The notes under the pieces are model-generated. The model saw only the letters and a program-made list of their open reading frames with translations. It had not been told where the DNA came from and ran no database searches. DNA of 64,000 nt, from assembly GCA_963851415.1 (NCBI GenBank), contig CAWKPF010000002.1, positions 3,844,001 through 3,908,000 of the forward strand, read 5' to 3'. Below, in pieces: positions 1 to 8,555 of this stretch. A program made the position numbers and the translations under genes. The number at the start of each line of letters is the position of its first letter. The stretch's first letter is position 1. This stretch comes from CAWKPF01 sp963851415 (GTDB lineage Bacteria > Acidobacteriota > Thermoanaerobaculia > Multivoradales > Multivoraceae).

Positions 1-1
1 T

Positions 2-454
2 CGAACGCAGCGTCCTCCTACCGATGCGGCGCCGCCTCCGGTACGCGAGGTACCGAAGAAGGAGTCGGGAGAGACAGCGCGCGAGCCGGTGGCCGTGTCG
101 ACGCCCGTTTCGGAGCAAGAGGTCGCTGCGCAGGTACCGAGTGCGGAAGACGTGTTTCAGCCGCCGCCCGATTCGGCCTTCGTCGCGACCTTCAGTGCCA
201 CTTCGGGCGTCGAGTTTCGAGTCCGTCCCAAGAAAGCGATCGTGGAGGTCGATGGTGAGGCCATCGGAGTCGTCGACGACTTCGACTCGGAGGCCAAGGC
301 ATACCATTTCAATGGTCCCGGAACCTACTCGGTGCGCCTCTCGGCCCGGGACTACGTACCGATGTGGCTCCGGGTGGTGATCGTCGAGGGGGCGCCGGAG
401 AGCGTGACCCGGGTGCGCTTGAGGATGCAAAAGGGCGACGACTCGCAAGACTAG
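2..454 (+). CDS. C-terminal part of a PEGA-like domain protein (5' end outside window)
   Basis: The frame is open from the first complete codon of the window to the TAG at 452-454, so the gene starts upstream and only about 150 residues are seen. The visible part has a Pro/Lys/Glu-rich, low-complexity linker of about 50 residues. A compact beta-rich domain of about 95 residues follows, with the motifs VDGEAIGVVDDF and GPGTYSVRLSARDY. This resembles PEGA-type or other small beta-sandwich modules at the C-termini of bacterial serine/threonine kinases and secreted proteins (inference from pattern). A GTG at 89 could act as a start, but the open frame before it and the linker composition favour a longer protein. 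Its role cannot be told from this fragment. Confidence 0.6.
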   Translation, partial: RTQRPPTDAAPPPVREVPKKESGETAREPVAVSTPVSEQEVAAQVPSAEDVFQPPPDSAFVATFSATSGVEFRVRPKKAIVEVDGEAIGVVDDFDSEAKAYHFNGPGTYSVRLSARDYVPMWLRVVIVEGAPESVTRVRLRMQKGDDSQD

Positions 455-663
455 GCAGCGGCCTCTCCCGCGCGCGAGCAGCGCTGAGGCCTGGAGCCGC
501 AGAGGTCCCGGAACGCCTCGGTTCCGGATCCGTCCGGAATGCCGATGCCCCTCTCTTTGTTGTCCCGTGAGACCCCTCAAAGGTCCTTGGTTGTGGTACC
601 CTCGAAGGGCCTGGCCTACCCCGCCGCCCCCTGCAATCGAGCCATTCCCCGGAGAGACAAGCA

Positions 664-1863
664 GTGCCGAAGTCCGAAACGCCGAGATCCGCCTCCGCCA
701 TCAACTGGGTGCCTACCCTGTTCCTCGCGATCACGCTCGTGGTCGCCCTGGTGACGACCCCGCTGTACCTCCTCGAGTACGGGATCGGGTGGTTCGAAGT
801 GAGTCTCGCCGTGGTGATGTTCTTGATCACCGGACTCGGCATTACCGTCGGCTATCACCGGCTGTTCAGCCACAAGGCGTTCGATGCCCCTGCCCCCATC
901 CGTTTGCTGCTGGCTCTGGGTGGGGCGGGTGCGTTCGAAGGCTCGGCCATCGACTGGTCGAGCGACCACCGGCATCATCACAAGCACACGGACCAGGAGG
1001 GTCATCCCGGGGATCCCCACAGCATCGCCCGCGGTTTTCTGTGGGCGCACTGCGGCTGGCTGATCGTCTATCGCGAGGACAAGGCGATCTATCAGGACAA
1101 TACCGCCGACCTCGAGCGGGACCCGATTCTCGCTTGGCAGCACAAGCACTTCGTATGGATCGGAATCCTCGTGGGATTTCTGCTACCGATGGCGGCCGGC
1201 ACCCTTCTGGGGCCGCTCGTCGGCATGACTGCGCTGCAGGGTCTCTTCGCCGGCTTCGTCTTCGGTGGATGCACGAGGGTGGTTCTGGTGCAGCACTCCA
1301 CCTTTCTGATCAATTCGGTGGCGCACATGATCGGTCGCAAGCCGTACGACGGAGAGATCTCCGCGCGCGACAACGGCGTGCTCGCGCTGTTCACCTTTGG
1401 CGAGGGCTATCACAACTTCCACCACGCCTTCCAGAACGACTACCGCAACGGAGTGCGCTGGTGGCAGTGGGACCCGAGCAAGTGGACGATCTGGACGCTC
1501 AGTAAGCTCGGTCTCGCCGGCCGCCTGCGTCGTACCCCTCCGGAGACCATCCGGCTGGCCCGCATTCGTGAGCAGCGGCGCAGTCTCGAGGCCCGGATGA
1601 GTGCCGCCAAAGGGCACGTGGAAGAGAGCGTTTGGGAGCGCATGTGCGAGCTGCAGGAGAAGATCGAGGACATCCACCTGCGCGGTCGTGTCCTGCTCGC
1701 CGAGTACTCCAAGCAGGCTCGCAACCGGATGGACCGCCAGCGCGAGTCTCTGGACGAGCTGAAGAGAGAGATCCGCGAGTTCCGCCGCGAGTTCCGGCGC
1801 CTGACGCGAGAGTGGAAGATCAGCTACCGCGAGATGGCAGGAGCGCTTCCGGCCGCCGCGTAA
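664..1863 (+). CDS. Acyl-CoA (delta-9-type) fatty acid desaturase with C-terminal coiled coil
   Basis: 399-residue membrane di-iron desaturase that should introduce a cis double bond into an acyl chain using O2 and an electron donor. The three His boxes of the stearoyl-CoA-type family are present: HRLFSH near residue 62, HRHHHKH near residue 102 and HNFHH near residue 247. Hydrophobic segments occur near residues 15-65 and 165-205. The catalytic domain ends near residue 300. About 95 highly charged heptad-like residues follow (from REQRRSLEARM to LTREWKISYREM), predicted to be a coiled coil that is not needed for the desaturase fold. GTG start at 664, preceded by GGAGAG about 8 bases upstream. 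It stands alone. Needing O2, it argues for an aerobic or facultative host. Confidence 0.9.
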   Translation: MPKSETPRSASAINWVPTLFLAITLVVALVTTPLYLLEYGIGWFEVSLAVVMFLITGLGITVGYHRLFSHKAFDAPAPIRLLLALGGAGAFEGSAIDWSSDHRHHHKHTDQEGHPGDPHSIARGFLWAHCGWLIVYREDKAIYQDNTADLERDPILAWQHKHFVWIGILVGFLLPMAAGTLLGPLVGMTALQGLFAGFVFGGCTRVVLVQHSTFLINSVAHMIGRKPYDGEISARDNGVLALFTFGEGYHNFHHAFQNDYRNGVRWWQWDPSKWTIWTLSKLGLAGRLRRTPPETIRLARIREQRRSLEARMSAAKGHVEESVWERMCELQEKIEDIHLRGRVLLAEYSKQARNRMDRQRESLDELKREIREFRREFRRLTREWKISYREMAGALPAAA

Positions 1864-1993
1864 CGCGGGCCTCGGCGCTTGCCGCTCGCGAACGGTCGGC
1901 TCGCTGGATCGGATCGCAGAGGGGACGGAGCCCGGTGGTCAGGCGCCCAGGCGCTAGGATTGCCTGCACACCCGCCGTGCAAGGAGATTCTCC

Positions 1994-2410
1994 ATGGCCG
2001 AGCTCAAGACCACGAAGAACAGCGCCAGCGTGTCCGACTTCCTGAACGGGATCGAGGACGATCGCAAGCGCAAAGACGCCAAGATCGTGGCGAAGATCAT
2101 GAAGCGTGTCACCGGGGAGCCTCCCAGGATGTGGGGCACCTCGATCGTCGGCTATGGGGAGCACCACTACAAGTACGCCAGCGGGCGCGAGGGCGACTGG
2201 ATGCTGACCGGCTTCTCGCCGCGCAAGCAGGCGCTCACGCTCTACATCATGCCCGGCTTCTCGAAGTACGACTCGTTGATGAAGAAACTGGGCACGCACA
2301 AGACGGGCAAGTCCTGCCTCTACATCAGGAAGCTCGAGGATGTGGATCTCGGAGTCCTCGAGCAGCTCATCGAGCAATCGGTCGAGGCCATGAAGGCCAG
2401 AAACGCCTGA
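1994..2410 (+). CDS. DUF1801 family protein
   Basis: 138-residue soluble protein. It matches the DUF1801 (YdhG-like) pattern: a helical N-terminus with KRKDAKIVAKIM, then GTSIVGYGEHHYKYASGRE, then MLTGFSPRKQALTLYIM, and a C-terminal helix pair including KTGKSCLYIRKLEDVD. The family is small, alpha/beta and related to frataxin-like folds, and its molecular role is not established. The ATG at 1994 is preceded by AAGGAG at good spacing. The MerR/TipAS regulator follows on the same strand after about 70 bases, so co-transcription is possible. Confidence 0.85.
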   Translation: MAELKTTKNSASVSDFLNGIEDDRKRKDAKIVAKIMKRVTGEPPRMWGTSIVGYGEHHYKYASGREGDWMLTGFSPRKQALTLYIMPGFSKYDSLMKKLGTHKTGKSCLYIRKLEDVDLGVLEQLIEQSVEAMKARNA

Positions 2411-2480
2411 CGAGCTCTTCGTGATGCTGTTCGAAATCGGGACTTGACCCTCACGTCGCGTGAGGCCCCAGGCTCTCTCC

Positions 2481-3233
2481 ATGAGCACGAAGAGCTATCT
2501 CGTGAAGGAGGTCGCGCGGCTGACCGGAGTCACCGTTCGTACCCTCCACCACTACGACAGTCTCGGGCTGCTCGTGCCCTCCGAGCGTAGCCAGGCGGGG
2601 TACCGGCTCTACTGCAACGATGACCTGCTTCGGTTGCAGCAGATCCTGATCTGCCGTGAGCTGGGAATGCCGCTCGAGGAGATCCGACGAATGCTCGACG
2701 ATCCGGGCTTCGATCGGAAGGAGGCACTGTTGGCACAACGAGAGCGGCTGCGTGAGCAGGTGCAGAACGCCGAAGCGATGCTTCGCTCGGTGGAGGCAGC
2801 TCTGGCCGCGACGAAAGGAGAGAGCGACATGGACCTGAAAGCGATCTTCGACGGATTCGACCCGAAGGAGCACGAAGCGGAGGTGAAGGAGCGCTGGGGC
2901 GATACCGAGGCCTTCAGGGAGAGCGCCAGGCGCACCCAGGGGTACACGCCCGAGGACTGGAAGCGCATCAAAGCGGAGGATCAGGCGTTGATGGCGGCGT
3001 TGGCGGAGACGATGGCAACGGGGTCTTCATCGGAGGACCCCGAGGTTCTCGAGCTCGCCGAGCGGCACCGTCTGCACATCGACCGCTGGTACTACCCGTG
3101 TCCGCATTCCATGCACGTGCAGCTGGCCAGCATGTACACGGCCGATCCGCGATTCACTGCCACGTTCGAAAAGCACGGCGAGGGGCTTGCCGAGTTCTTC
3201 GCCGAGGCGATCCGGGCGAATGCCGGGCGGTGA
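2481..3233 (+). CDS. MerR-family regulator with TipAS drug-sensing domain
   Basis: 250-residue transcriptional regulator. Residues about 5-75 form the MerR winged helix-turn-helix (YLVKEVARLTGVTVRTLHHY). A dimerisation helix follows near residues 80-110. The C-terminal about 130 residues match the TipAS antibiotic-recognition domain (FDPKEHEAEVKERWGDT, and HIDRWYYPCPHSMH near the end). Family knowledge: MerR/TipAS proteins bind a thiopeptide or other xenobiotic and distort the spacer of their target promoter to activate it. The ATG at 2481 was chosen because the MerR fold begins directly after it; an in-frame GTG at 2460 would add seven unrelated residues. The target is unknown. No transporter is adjacent. 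Confidence 0.9.
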   Translation: MSTKSYLVKEVARLTGVTVRTLHHYDSLGLLVPSERSQAGYRLYCNDDLLRLQQILICRELGMPLEEIRRMLDDPGFDRKEALLAQRERLREQVQNAEAMLRSVEAALAATKGESDMDLKAIFDGFDPKEHEAEVKERWGDTEAFRESARRTQGYTPEDWKRIKAEDQALMAALAETMATGSSSEDPEVLELAERHRLHIDRWYYPCPHSMHVQLASMYTADPRFTATFEKHGEGLAEFFAEAIRANAGR

Positions 3234-3327
3234 AGTCGGCAGGCGTGGGGTCGCGAGTCGGGTCGTGCACCGAGATCCCGGCGAGGAATAGGCGCTCGGT
3301 GAGCGCGGGAGTTACTCTTGCAGGACC

Positions 3328-4008
3328 GTGTTGACTCATGAGCAGGCGCGCCGCTTCTACGATCGCTTCGGGGCCCGACAGGATCGACAGGGCTGGTACG
3401 AGGATGCCGCTCTCGACCGGCTGTTCGAACACGTCGATTTCACGCAGGTCCGAGAGGTCGTCGAGCTCGGCTGTGGCACCGGCAAGGTGGCTCGCCGTCT
3501 CTTCGGAGGCTTCCTGGGCGACCGAGCTCACTACCGTGGCTTCGATTCGAGTCGCACCATGGTCGAACTGGCGCGCCAACGGCTCGAGTGCTGGTCGGAC
3601 CGCGCCTCGGTCACACTGACCGACGGCTCTTTGGAGCTGCCGGTTCTCAGCGCAAGCGCCGATCTCTTCCTGTCCTCTTATGTCCTCGATCTGCTGAGCC
3701 ACGAAGACATCGACGAGGCGCTCGGCGAAGCGATCCGCATCCTGAGCCCAGGGGGGCAGATCGGCATCGCCTCCCTCACCGAGGGCACCACGCTGATCTC
3801 GCGCAGCGTCTCGAGACTCTGGCAGGCGGTGCACCGTCTGCGGCCGGCCTGGGTTGGCGGCTGTCGACCGATCCGCCTCGCCGCACGGTTGGCTGGCGAC
3901 CCCCGTTGGCAGGTCAGGCATTCGAGCGTCGTCGCTCCGTACGGTCTGGCCTCGGAAGTCGTCGTGGCCTGCAAGCGCGCCGAAAGCGCTGAAGGTCGAA
4001 AGGCGTAG
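3328..4008 (+). CDS. Class I SAM-dependent methyltransferase
   Basis: 226-residue soluble protein with a Rossmann-like methyltransferase fold. Motif I is VVELGCGTGKVARRL near residues 44-58, the acidic post-I loop is YRGFDSSRTMVELAR, and the motif IV/post region is DLFLSSYVLDLLSHEDIDEAL. These support SAM binding; the methyl acceptor cannot be read from the sequence. The GTG at 3328 follows the MerR gene after about 95 bases on the same strand. Conserved residues begin soon after the start (EQARRFYDRFGARQDRQGWYE region), which supports it. The gene is convergent with the large propeller gene that ends at 4075. Confidence 0.85.
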   Translation: MLTHEQARRFYDRFGARQDRQGWYEDAALDRLFEHVDFTQVREVVELGCGTGKVARRLFGGFLGDRAHYRGFDSSRTMVELARQRLECWSDRASVTLTDGSLELPVLSASADLFLSSYVLDLLSHEDIDEALGEAIRILSPGGQIGIASLTEGTTLISRSVSRLWQAVHRLRPAWVGGCRPIRLAARLAGDPRWQVRHSSVVAPYGLASEVVVACKRAESAEGRKA

Positions 4009-4074
4009 CCGACCGGACCGTCCACGCAATCCACGCACTGCCGACGCTCGGCTTCCGGGCCGCGGCAGGTTCGG

Positions 4075-7000
4075 CTAAGGCTCGGGCAACGTCCTCCCCG
4101 GTGTCCAGGGAGCTCCTGCCGCCTCGGCCTCCCTCTCCAGTTCGGGAAGGGTGTCTTCGATCAGACTCCTCGCGTCCCCGAGCACGGAGGCGAACTCACG
4201 CTCGGCGATCTCGAGGCTCTCGACCTGGGTCTTCGTCGGCTGCTGGCGTGTGTCCCACTGGCTGGTGAGACGGCCGGCCCGACCCAGGACGGAGGGCACC
4301 GAGGGCTCGTTGAAGCGGCCGAGCGTGCGGTCGCCCATCAGGCGGATGCTGAGCTCGGCGATTTCCTTCTCGATCTCGGCGAGTGATGCGAAGAGGGCTG
4401 CATCGATTCCCTCCGTGTCCAGGAGGGCTCGATTCAGATGACGCACGCGCTCCTCGGCACGACCGATTTCCCGGGCGGTACCCCTCGCCTTGCGCAACAG
4501 CTCCGCGGTGCGCAGCTGGAAGGCGCTGGCGACCGCCGGGTCCGAGGTGGGGAGGGCTCCGGCGGGCATGGCTTTCACCTCGAAGCTCTGGGGCTCGCCG
4601 ATCGCCTCCAGGCCGGCGGAGGTGAGCAGGGCCAGCTCGACGGCGTAGCGCCCGGGTGGAGCCAGGGGGCCCTCCGGGGGATTGGCCCAGGGGGGACGGA
4701 ACCCCGGGGCGGTGAGGTTCACCGGATCCGGGGGTGCGTACCGCAGGTTCCAGTCGATTCGGTGCAAACCCGCCCTGGCCGGCCCCTCCAGGGTGCGCAC
4801 GGCCTCTCCCTGGGCGTTGCGCACGGTCAGCAGCACGAGGGGTGCACGCTCGAGCGTCTCTTCACGGAGGCGCTCCCATCCCGGGAAGGGCACATCGGCT
4901 CCGTCTTTGCGCAGCTCCTTCTCTCGTTCGCGCCGCTCCTCGGAGGCGGTCTGCGCCGTCTCTTTCAGGTGGTATGTGACCAGAGCGCCATGGGGAGGGT
5001 TGGGCGCCTTGTAGTCGGTGCTGCCGAGCGAAGGTGCACCTGGAGCCTGGTTCTGCTGATAGGGCACGAACTGCCAGGCGTCTCGAACCGGAAAGAGCGT
5101 GCCCTCCTGGTCGAGGGCCCCGTTCGCGATGGCGCGCAGGGGAGAGTAGTCGTCGAGCACGTAGAAGCCACGCCCGAAGGTCGCGCCCACCAGGTCGTTC
5201 TCGCGCCGCTGCAGCTCGAGGTCGCGAAAGGCGATGGTCGGGGCTCCGCTCAGCTGGTCCCAGCTGGCGCCCCCGTCAACGGAGACGTGCACTCCGTACT
5301 CGGCTCCGAGAAAGAGGAGTCGCTCCTCGATGTGGTCCTGCTCGATCGCCCAGGCGATCTCCCCTTCCGGCAGATCGCCCGCCAGGGAAGACCAGGTGCG
5401 TCCGCGGTCGCGACTGACGAAGACGTAGGGCGAGTAGTCGCCGGTCTTGTGGGCGTCGAGGATGGCGAACACCGTGTCGGGGTCGTGCTGCGAAGCCTCC
5501 ACGTCGTTGACGAAGGAGAGCTCGGGTACGCCCTCGATCGTGACCCTACGCCAGTCGGCGCCCCCGTTCTCGCTGACCTGGATCAGACCGTCATCGGTCC
5601 CGACGTAGAGCAGCCCCTCGACCAGCGGCGACTCGGAAATCGCGGTGAGAGTGGAGTAGAGCGACATCGCTCCGTTGTCGTAGAGACTGTCGACGCTCCA
5701 CACCCGACCGTCCATCTCGAGCTCGTAGCGATTTCGGTTGCGTGTCAGATCGCCGCTGACTGCCGTCCAGGAGTCGCCGCGGTCGTCACTGCGCCACAGT
5801 CGCTGCGAGCCGAAGTAGAGGCGGGCCGCGGCGTGGGGCGACACCAGGATCGGCGCGTCCCAGTTGAAGCGCTCGGGAGGGTCTCCCGGCGCCGGCATCG
5901 GTTTGATGTCGACCATCTCGTGGCTGCGCCGGTCGTAGCGATTGAGCTCGCCGCCCTGGATCTCCACGTAGGCGATGTCGGGGTTCTCCGGGTCGAAGGC
6001 GCAGGAGTAGCCGTCGGCTCCGAGGGGGACCAGCCAGTCTCGATTGCGGATCCCCTCGGTGTGGCCGGTGCGGGCGGGACCGATCAAGGTGCCGAGGTCC
6101 TGCGCCCCCCCGAGCACGCTGTAGAAGGGCTCCGCATTGTCGAGGGCGAGCTTGTAGAACTGGCTGACCGGGAGATTGGGGATCTGGCGCCACTTGAGGC
6201 CGTCGTCGAAGCTCTCGTAGAGACTCGCATCGGTGCCGACGATCAGGTGCTCGGCGTCCTCGGGATCGATCCAAAGCGCGTGATTGTCGCTGTGTTTTTC
6301 GCGACCGTTGCCCAGCACGTTGAAGCTGGCACCGCCGTCTCGTGTGACGTTCAAAAACACGTCCATCTGGTACACCAAGTCGACATCGTGGGGCGAGGCC
6401 ACGATCTCCTGGTAGTAGTGCGGCCCGGTGCCGTTCGACAGGTAGGAGTTTCGCTTCGTCCAACTCTCACCCCGGTCGAGGGAGCGGTAGAAGCCGCGCT
6501 CCTTGTCGTCGGCTTCGATCGTGGCGTAGACGACGTCGGGGTCGGCGGGCGACACTGCGAGGCCGATCTTTCCCATGTCTCCTGTGGGAAGACCGGTCTC
6601 CAAGCGGCGCCAGTTGGCGCCTGCGTCGGTGGACTTGTGAATGCCGGAGCCGGGGCCTCCGGCGAGCAGCGACCAGATGCGGCGACGGCGCTGATAGGAA
6701 GCTGCGTAGAGAACGTCGGGATCGCGCGGATCCATCTCGAGGTCGGTCACCCCCGTGTCCGCGTCGATCTCGAGCACCAGTTCCCAGGTGTCTCCTCCGT
6801 CGATGGTCTTGTAGAGGCCGCGCTCGCCCCCCGAGGACCAGAGCGGTCCTTCGGCCGCGACATAGACGACCTGTCCGTCTCGGGGGTCGATCAGGATCCT
6901 GCCGATGTGCTCGGAGCGCTCGAGGCCTCGCTGCTCCCAGGTCGTTCCGCCATCGCGGCTGCGATACACGCCGGTGCCCCAGGCGACGTGCCGACCGCTC

Positions 7001-7386
7001 ACGTTCTCTCCCGTGCCGACCCAGACGATGTCGGGATTGGAGGGGTCCAGTGCCAGGGTGCCGATCGAGTAGGACGGCTGATCATCGAAGATCGGAGTCC
7101 AGGTGATGCCGGCGTTGAGGGTCTTCCACACTCCACCCGAGCCGACCGCGACGTACCACGTGCTGGGATCGGTCGGATCGACGACGATGTCCGCGATGCG
7201 GCCGCCCACCAGGGCCGGACCGATCTCGCGAAGGCGCAGCCCGGAAAGCGCGCTCTGGAGCGTAGATCTCGCATCGCTCGGCGTCGCCTCGCCGTAGGCA
7301 TCCTGGGCTGTCGAAGGCTGAGAGACCAGGGTCGAGAGCAGGAAGGTGAGTGAGCAGACCGCAAGGACCGGGTTCCGGCGAATCAT
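4075..7386 (-). CDS. Secreted VPS10/sortilin-like beta-propeller (BNR-repeat) protein
   Basis: 1103-residue exported protein. It has a signal peptide (NPVLAVCSLTFLLSTLVSQ, cleavage near STAQ-DA). Many BNR/Asp-box repeats follow, with S/T-x-D-x-G-x-x-W signatures such as SRDGGTTWEQ, STDAGANWRR, SLDRGESWTK, SDDRGDSWTA, SENGGADWRR and SRDRGRTWSS, spread over residues about 40-720. This is the WD40/YVTN/BNR fold often annotated as glycosyl hydrolase or sortilin-like. The last about 330 residues are a different, partly helical region with an Ig-like stretch (RTLEGPARAGLHRIDWNLRY). The ATG at 7386 is preceded by GGAG seven bases upstream; the in-frame ATG at 7398 lies within that signal. Substrate or ligand unknown. 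Monocistronic. Confidence 0.85.
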   Translation of the reverse strand: MIRRNPVLAVCSLTFLLSTLVSQPSTAQDAYGEATPSDARSTLQSALSGLRLREIGPALVGGRIADIVVDPTDPSTWYVAVGSGGVWKTLNAGITWTPIFDDQPSYSIGTLALDPSNPDIVWVGTGENVSGRHVAWGTGVYRSRDGGTTWEQRGLERSEHIGRILIDPRDGQVVYVAAEGPLWSSGGERGLYKTIDGGDTWELVLEIDADTGVTDLEMDPRDPDVLYAASYQRRRRIWSLLAGGPGSGIHKSTDAGANWRRLETGLPTGDMGKIGLAVSPADPDVVYATIEADDKERGFYRSLDRGESWTKRNSYLSNGTGPHYYQEIVASPHDVDLVYQMDVFLNVTRDGGASFNVLGNGREKHSDNHALWIDPEDAEHLIVGTDASLYESFDDGLKWRQIPNLPVSQFYKLALDNAEPFYSVLGGAQDLGTLIGPARTGHTEGIRNRDWLVPLGADGYSCAFDPENPDIAYVEIQGGELNRYDRRSHEMVDIKPMPAPGDPPERFNWDAPILVSPHAAARLYFGSQRLWRSDDRGDSWTAVSGDLTRNRNRYELEMDGRVWSVDSLYDNGAMSLYSTLTAISESPLVEGLLYVGTDDGLIQVSENGGADWRRVTIEGVPELSFVNDVEASQHDPDTVFAILDAHKTGDYSPYVFVSRDRGRTWSSLAGDLPEGEIAWAIEQDHIEERLLFLGAEYGVHVSVDGGASWDQLSGAPTIAFRDLELQRRENDLVGATFGRGFYVLDDYSPLRAIANGALDQEGTLFPVRDAWQFVPYQQNQAPGAPSLGSTDYKAPNPPHGALVTYHLKETAQTASEERREREKELRKDGADVPFPGWERLREETLERAPLVLLTVRNAQGEAVRTLEGPARAGLHRIDWNLRYAPPDPVNLTAPGFRPPWANPPEGPLAPPGRYAVELALLTSAGLEAIGEPQSFEVKAMPAGALPTSDPAVASAFQLRTAELLRKARGTAREIGRAEERVRHLNRALLDTEGIDAALFASLAEIEKEIAELSIRLMGDRTLGRFNEPSVPSVLGRAGRLTSQWDTRQQPTKTQVESLEIAEREFASVLGDARSLIEDTLPELEREAEAAGAPWTPGRTLPEP

Positions 7387-7916
7387 CGAGAGCTCCATTT
7401 CGTCGGCTTGTGTGAGCCGATGGTAGCAAGCCGGAGGGTGCGCCGGGCATGGCTCCGGACGAAGGCCACAGCGTTCGGCAGATGTGCGTGGGCGGTTCGA
7501 CACCGGAGGTTTCCGGGGGCCCGCTGGCTGGCTGCGGGCTCGTTCGATCCCCGGACTCGAGTGGTCTGTGCGGGGTAGGGCCGCCGGCTCCGAGCCGATT
7601 CGCTGCAAAGACGAAGAACAGTGCGGCAGCGAGGATGACGACGGTCCACTCGCCGTCGGGATTCACCGCTTCACCCTCTTCGGTCTTCGAACGCCTCGTT
7701 CAGTTTATCGGCCCGGCCCAGTGCCCGTGCCCGGGAAAGGCTCCGGGAAACCACCCTTCCGGGTCTGTCGCCTCTGGCGTTCTTGCGCAAGGCTGTGCGG
7801 TGAGTCGCAGTATCGATTCATGACCCCCTGTTCACCGGGTAACCGGAACCTCGAGCCTTCGACGACCGGGGTCGACGACCTGGGTGACCCTCCCGGTGTG
7901 GGGACTGGAGGCCGCC
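7387..7916. other. 530-base intergenic region between the divergent propeller gene and the coo operon
   Basis: No convincing gene lies here. The span must hold the promoters for both divergent transcripts. I see a perfect 10-base palindrome, CTTGCGCAAG, at 7782-7791, about 125 bases before cooF. A GTG-started frame at 7666 on the minus strand begins with one hydrophobic segment but runs on out of frame into the propeller gene, so it is not called. No clear CooA-type site (TGTCA-N6-CGACA) or FNR box was recognised by eye. Confidence 0.5.
7782..7791. promoter_or_regulatory. Palindrome upstream of the coo operon, possible operator
   Basis: CTTGCGCAAG reads identically on both strands and lies about 125 bases upstream of the cooF start, in the only long non-coding stretch before the operon. 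A dimeric regulator site is possible. A 10-base palindrome may also occur by chance in GC-rich DNA, and no regulator gene is adjacent. Confidence 0.2.
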
Positions 7917-8555
7917 ATGAAGAGGGTCTTCGTCCGACCGCAACGGTGCATCGGCTGCAGGCAGTGTGAGTTTGCGTGCGCGGTGGCCCACTCCCGGAGC
8001 CTCGATCCGGTCCTGGCTCTGTTCGAGGATCCGTCGCCCCACAGCCGCATTCACGTCGACGCCGGGCCTTCGTACCACACTTCCTTTCCCAACCTGTGTC
8101 GCCACTGCGATCCGGCTCCCTGCGTGCAGGCCTGCCCGACCGGTGCCATGCACCGCGACGAGGCAGAAGACCTCGTCCTGGTCGAGCCTCGCCGCTGCAT
8201 CGGCTGTGCGATGTGCGCCATCGCGTGTCCGTTCGGAGTGGTGACCTTCTACCCCGCCGTCGACGCTCTCGCAGAGCCTCGCGTCGTCGCCACCAAGTGC
8301 GACGGCTGCGTCGGCCGGCGCCGCCGGGAGCGAGAACCCGCTTGCAGCGAGGCCTGCAAGACCGACGCACTCGTGTTCGGCGACCTCAATCAGTTGGTGT
8401 CCGTCGACCGCCCGAGGGACAGTCGATCCGTGACCTACCCGGCAGTCCTGGCAGCAGCGTTGGAGTCCGAGATTCCGAGTATCCCCGAAACCGTCCTCGG
8501 TTGGCGAGGATGGGGACAGTCCGCCACCGAAGTGGCGCAGGGAGAAGCATCATGA
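7917..8555 (+). CDS. cooF: CooF-like ferredoxin subunit of CO dehydrogenase (four [4Fe-4S] clusters)
   Basis: 212-residue iron-sulfur electron carrier expected to take electrons from CooS. Four Cys sets are visible: CIGCRQCEFAC at residues 11-21, CRHCDPAPCVQAC, CIGCAMCAIAC, and CDGC with a later CSEAC. This is the HycB/CooF arrangement of four [4Fe-4S] clusters. The ATG at 7917 has GGAGG five bases upstream and begins MKRVFVRPQRCIGC, as expected for the family; an upstream in-frame ATG at 7884 lacks a ribosome site. The gene opens a four-gene operon and overlaps cooS by four bases (ATGA), indicating translational coupling. The C-terminal about 60 residues carry no cluster motif. Confidence 0.92.
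   Translation: MKRVFVRPQRCIGCRQCEFACAVAHSRSLDPVLALFEDPSPHSRIHVDAGPSYHTSFPNLCRHCDPAPCVQACPTGAMHRDEAEDLVLVEPRRCIGCAMCAIACPFGVVTFYPAVDALAEPRVVATKCDGCVGRRRREREPACSEACKTDALVFGDLNQLVSVDRPRDSRSVTYPAVLAAALESEIPSIPETVLGWRGWGQSATEVAQGEAS

Noticed and set aside
4438..7353. A 971-codon open frame on the plus strand opposite the propeller gene
   Set aside because: It mirrors the propeller gene in high-GC DNA; the translation is low-complexity, rich in Gly/Arg/Val, and has no family features. The minus-strand gene has a signal peptide, a ribosome site and BNR repeats.
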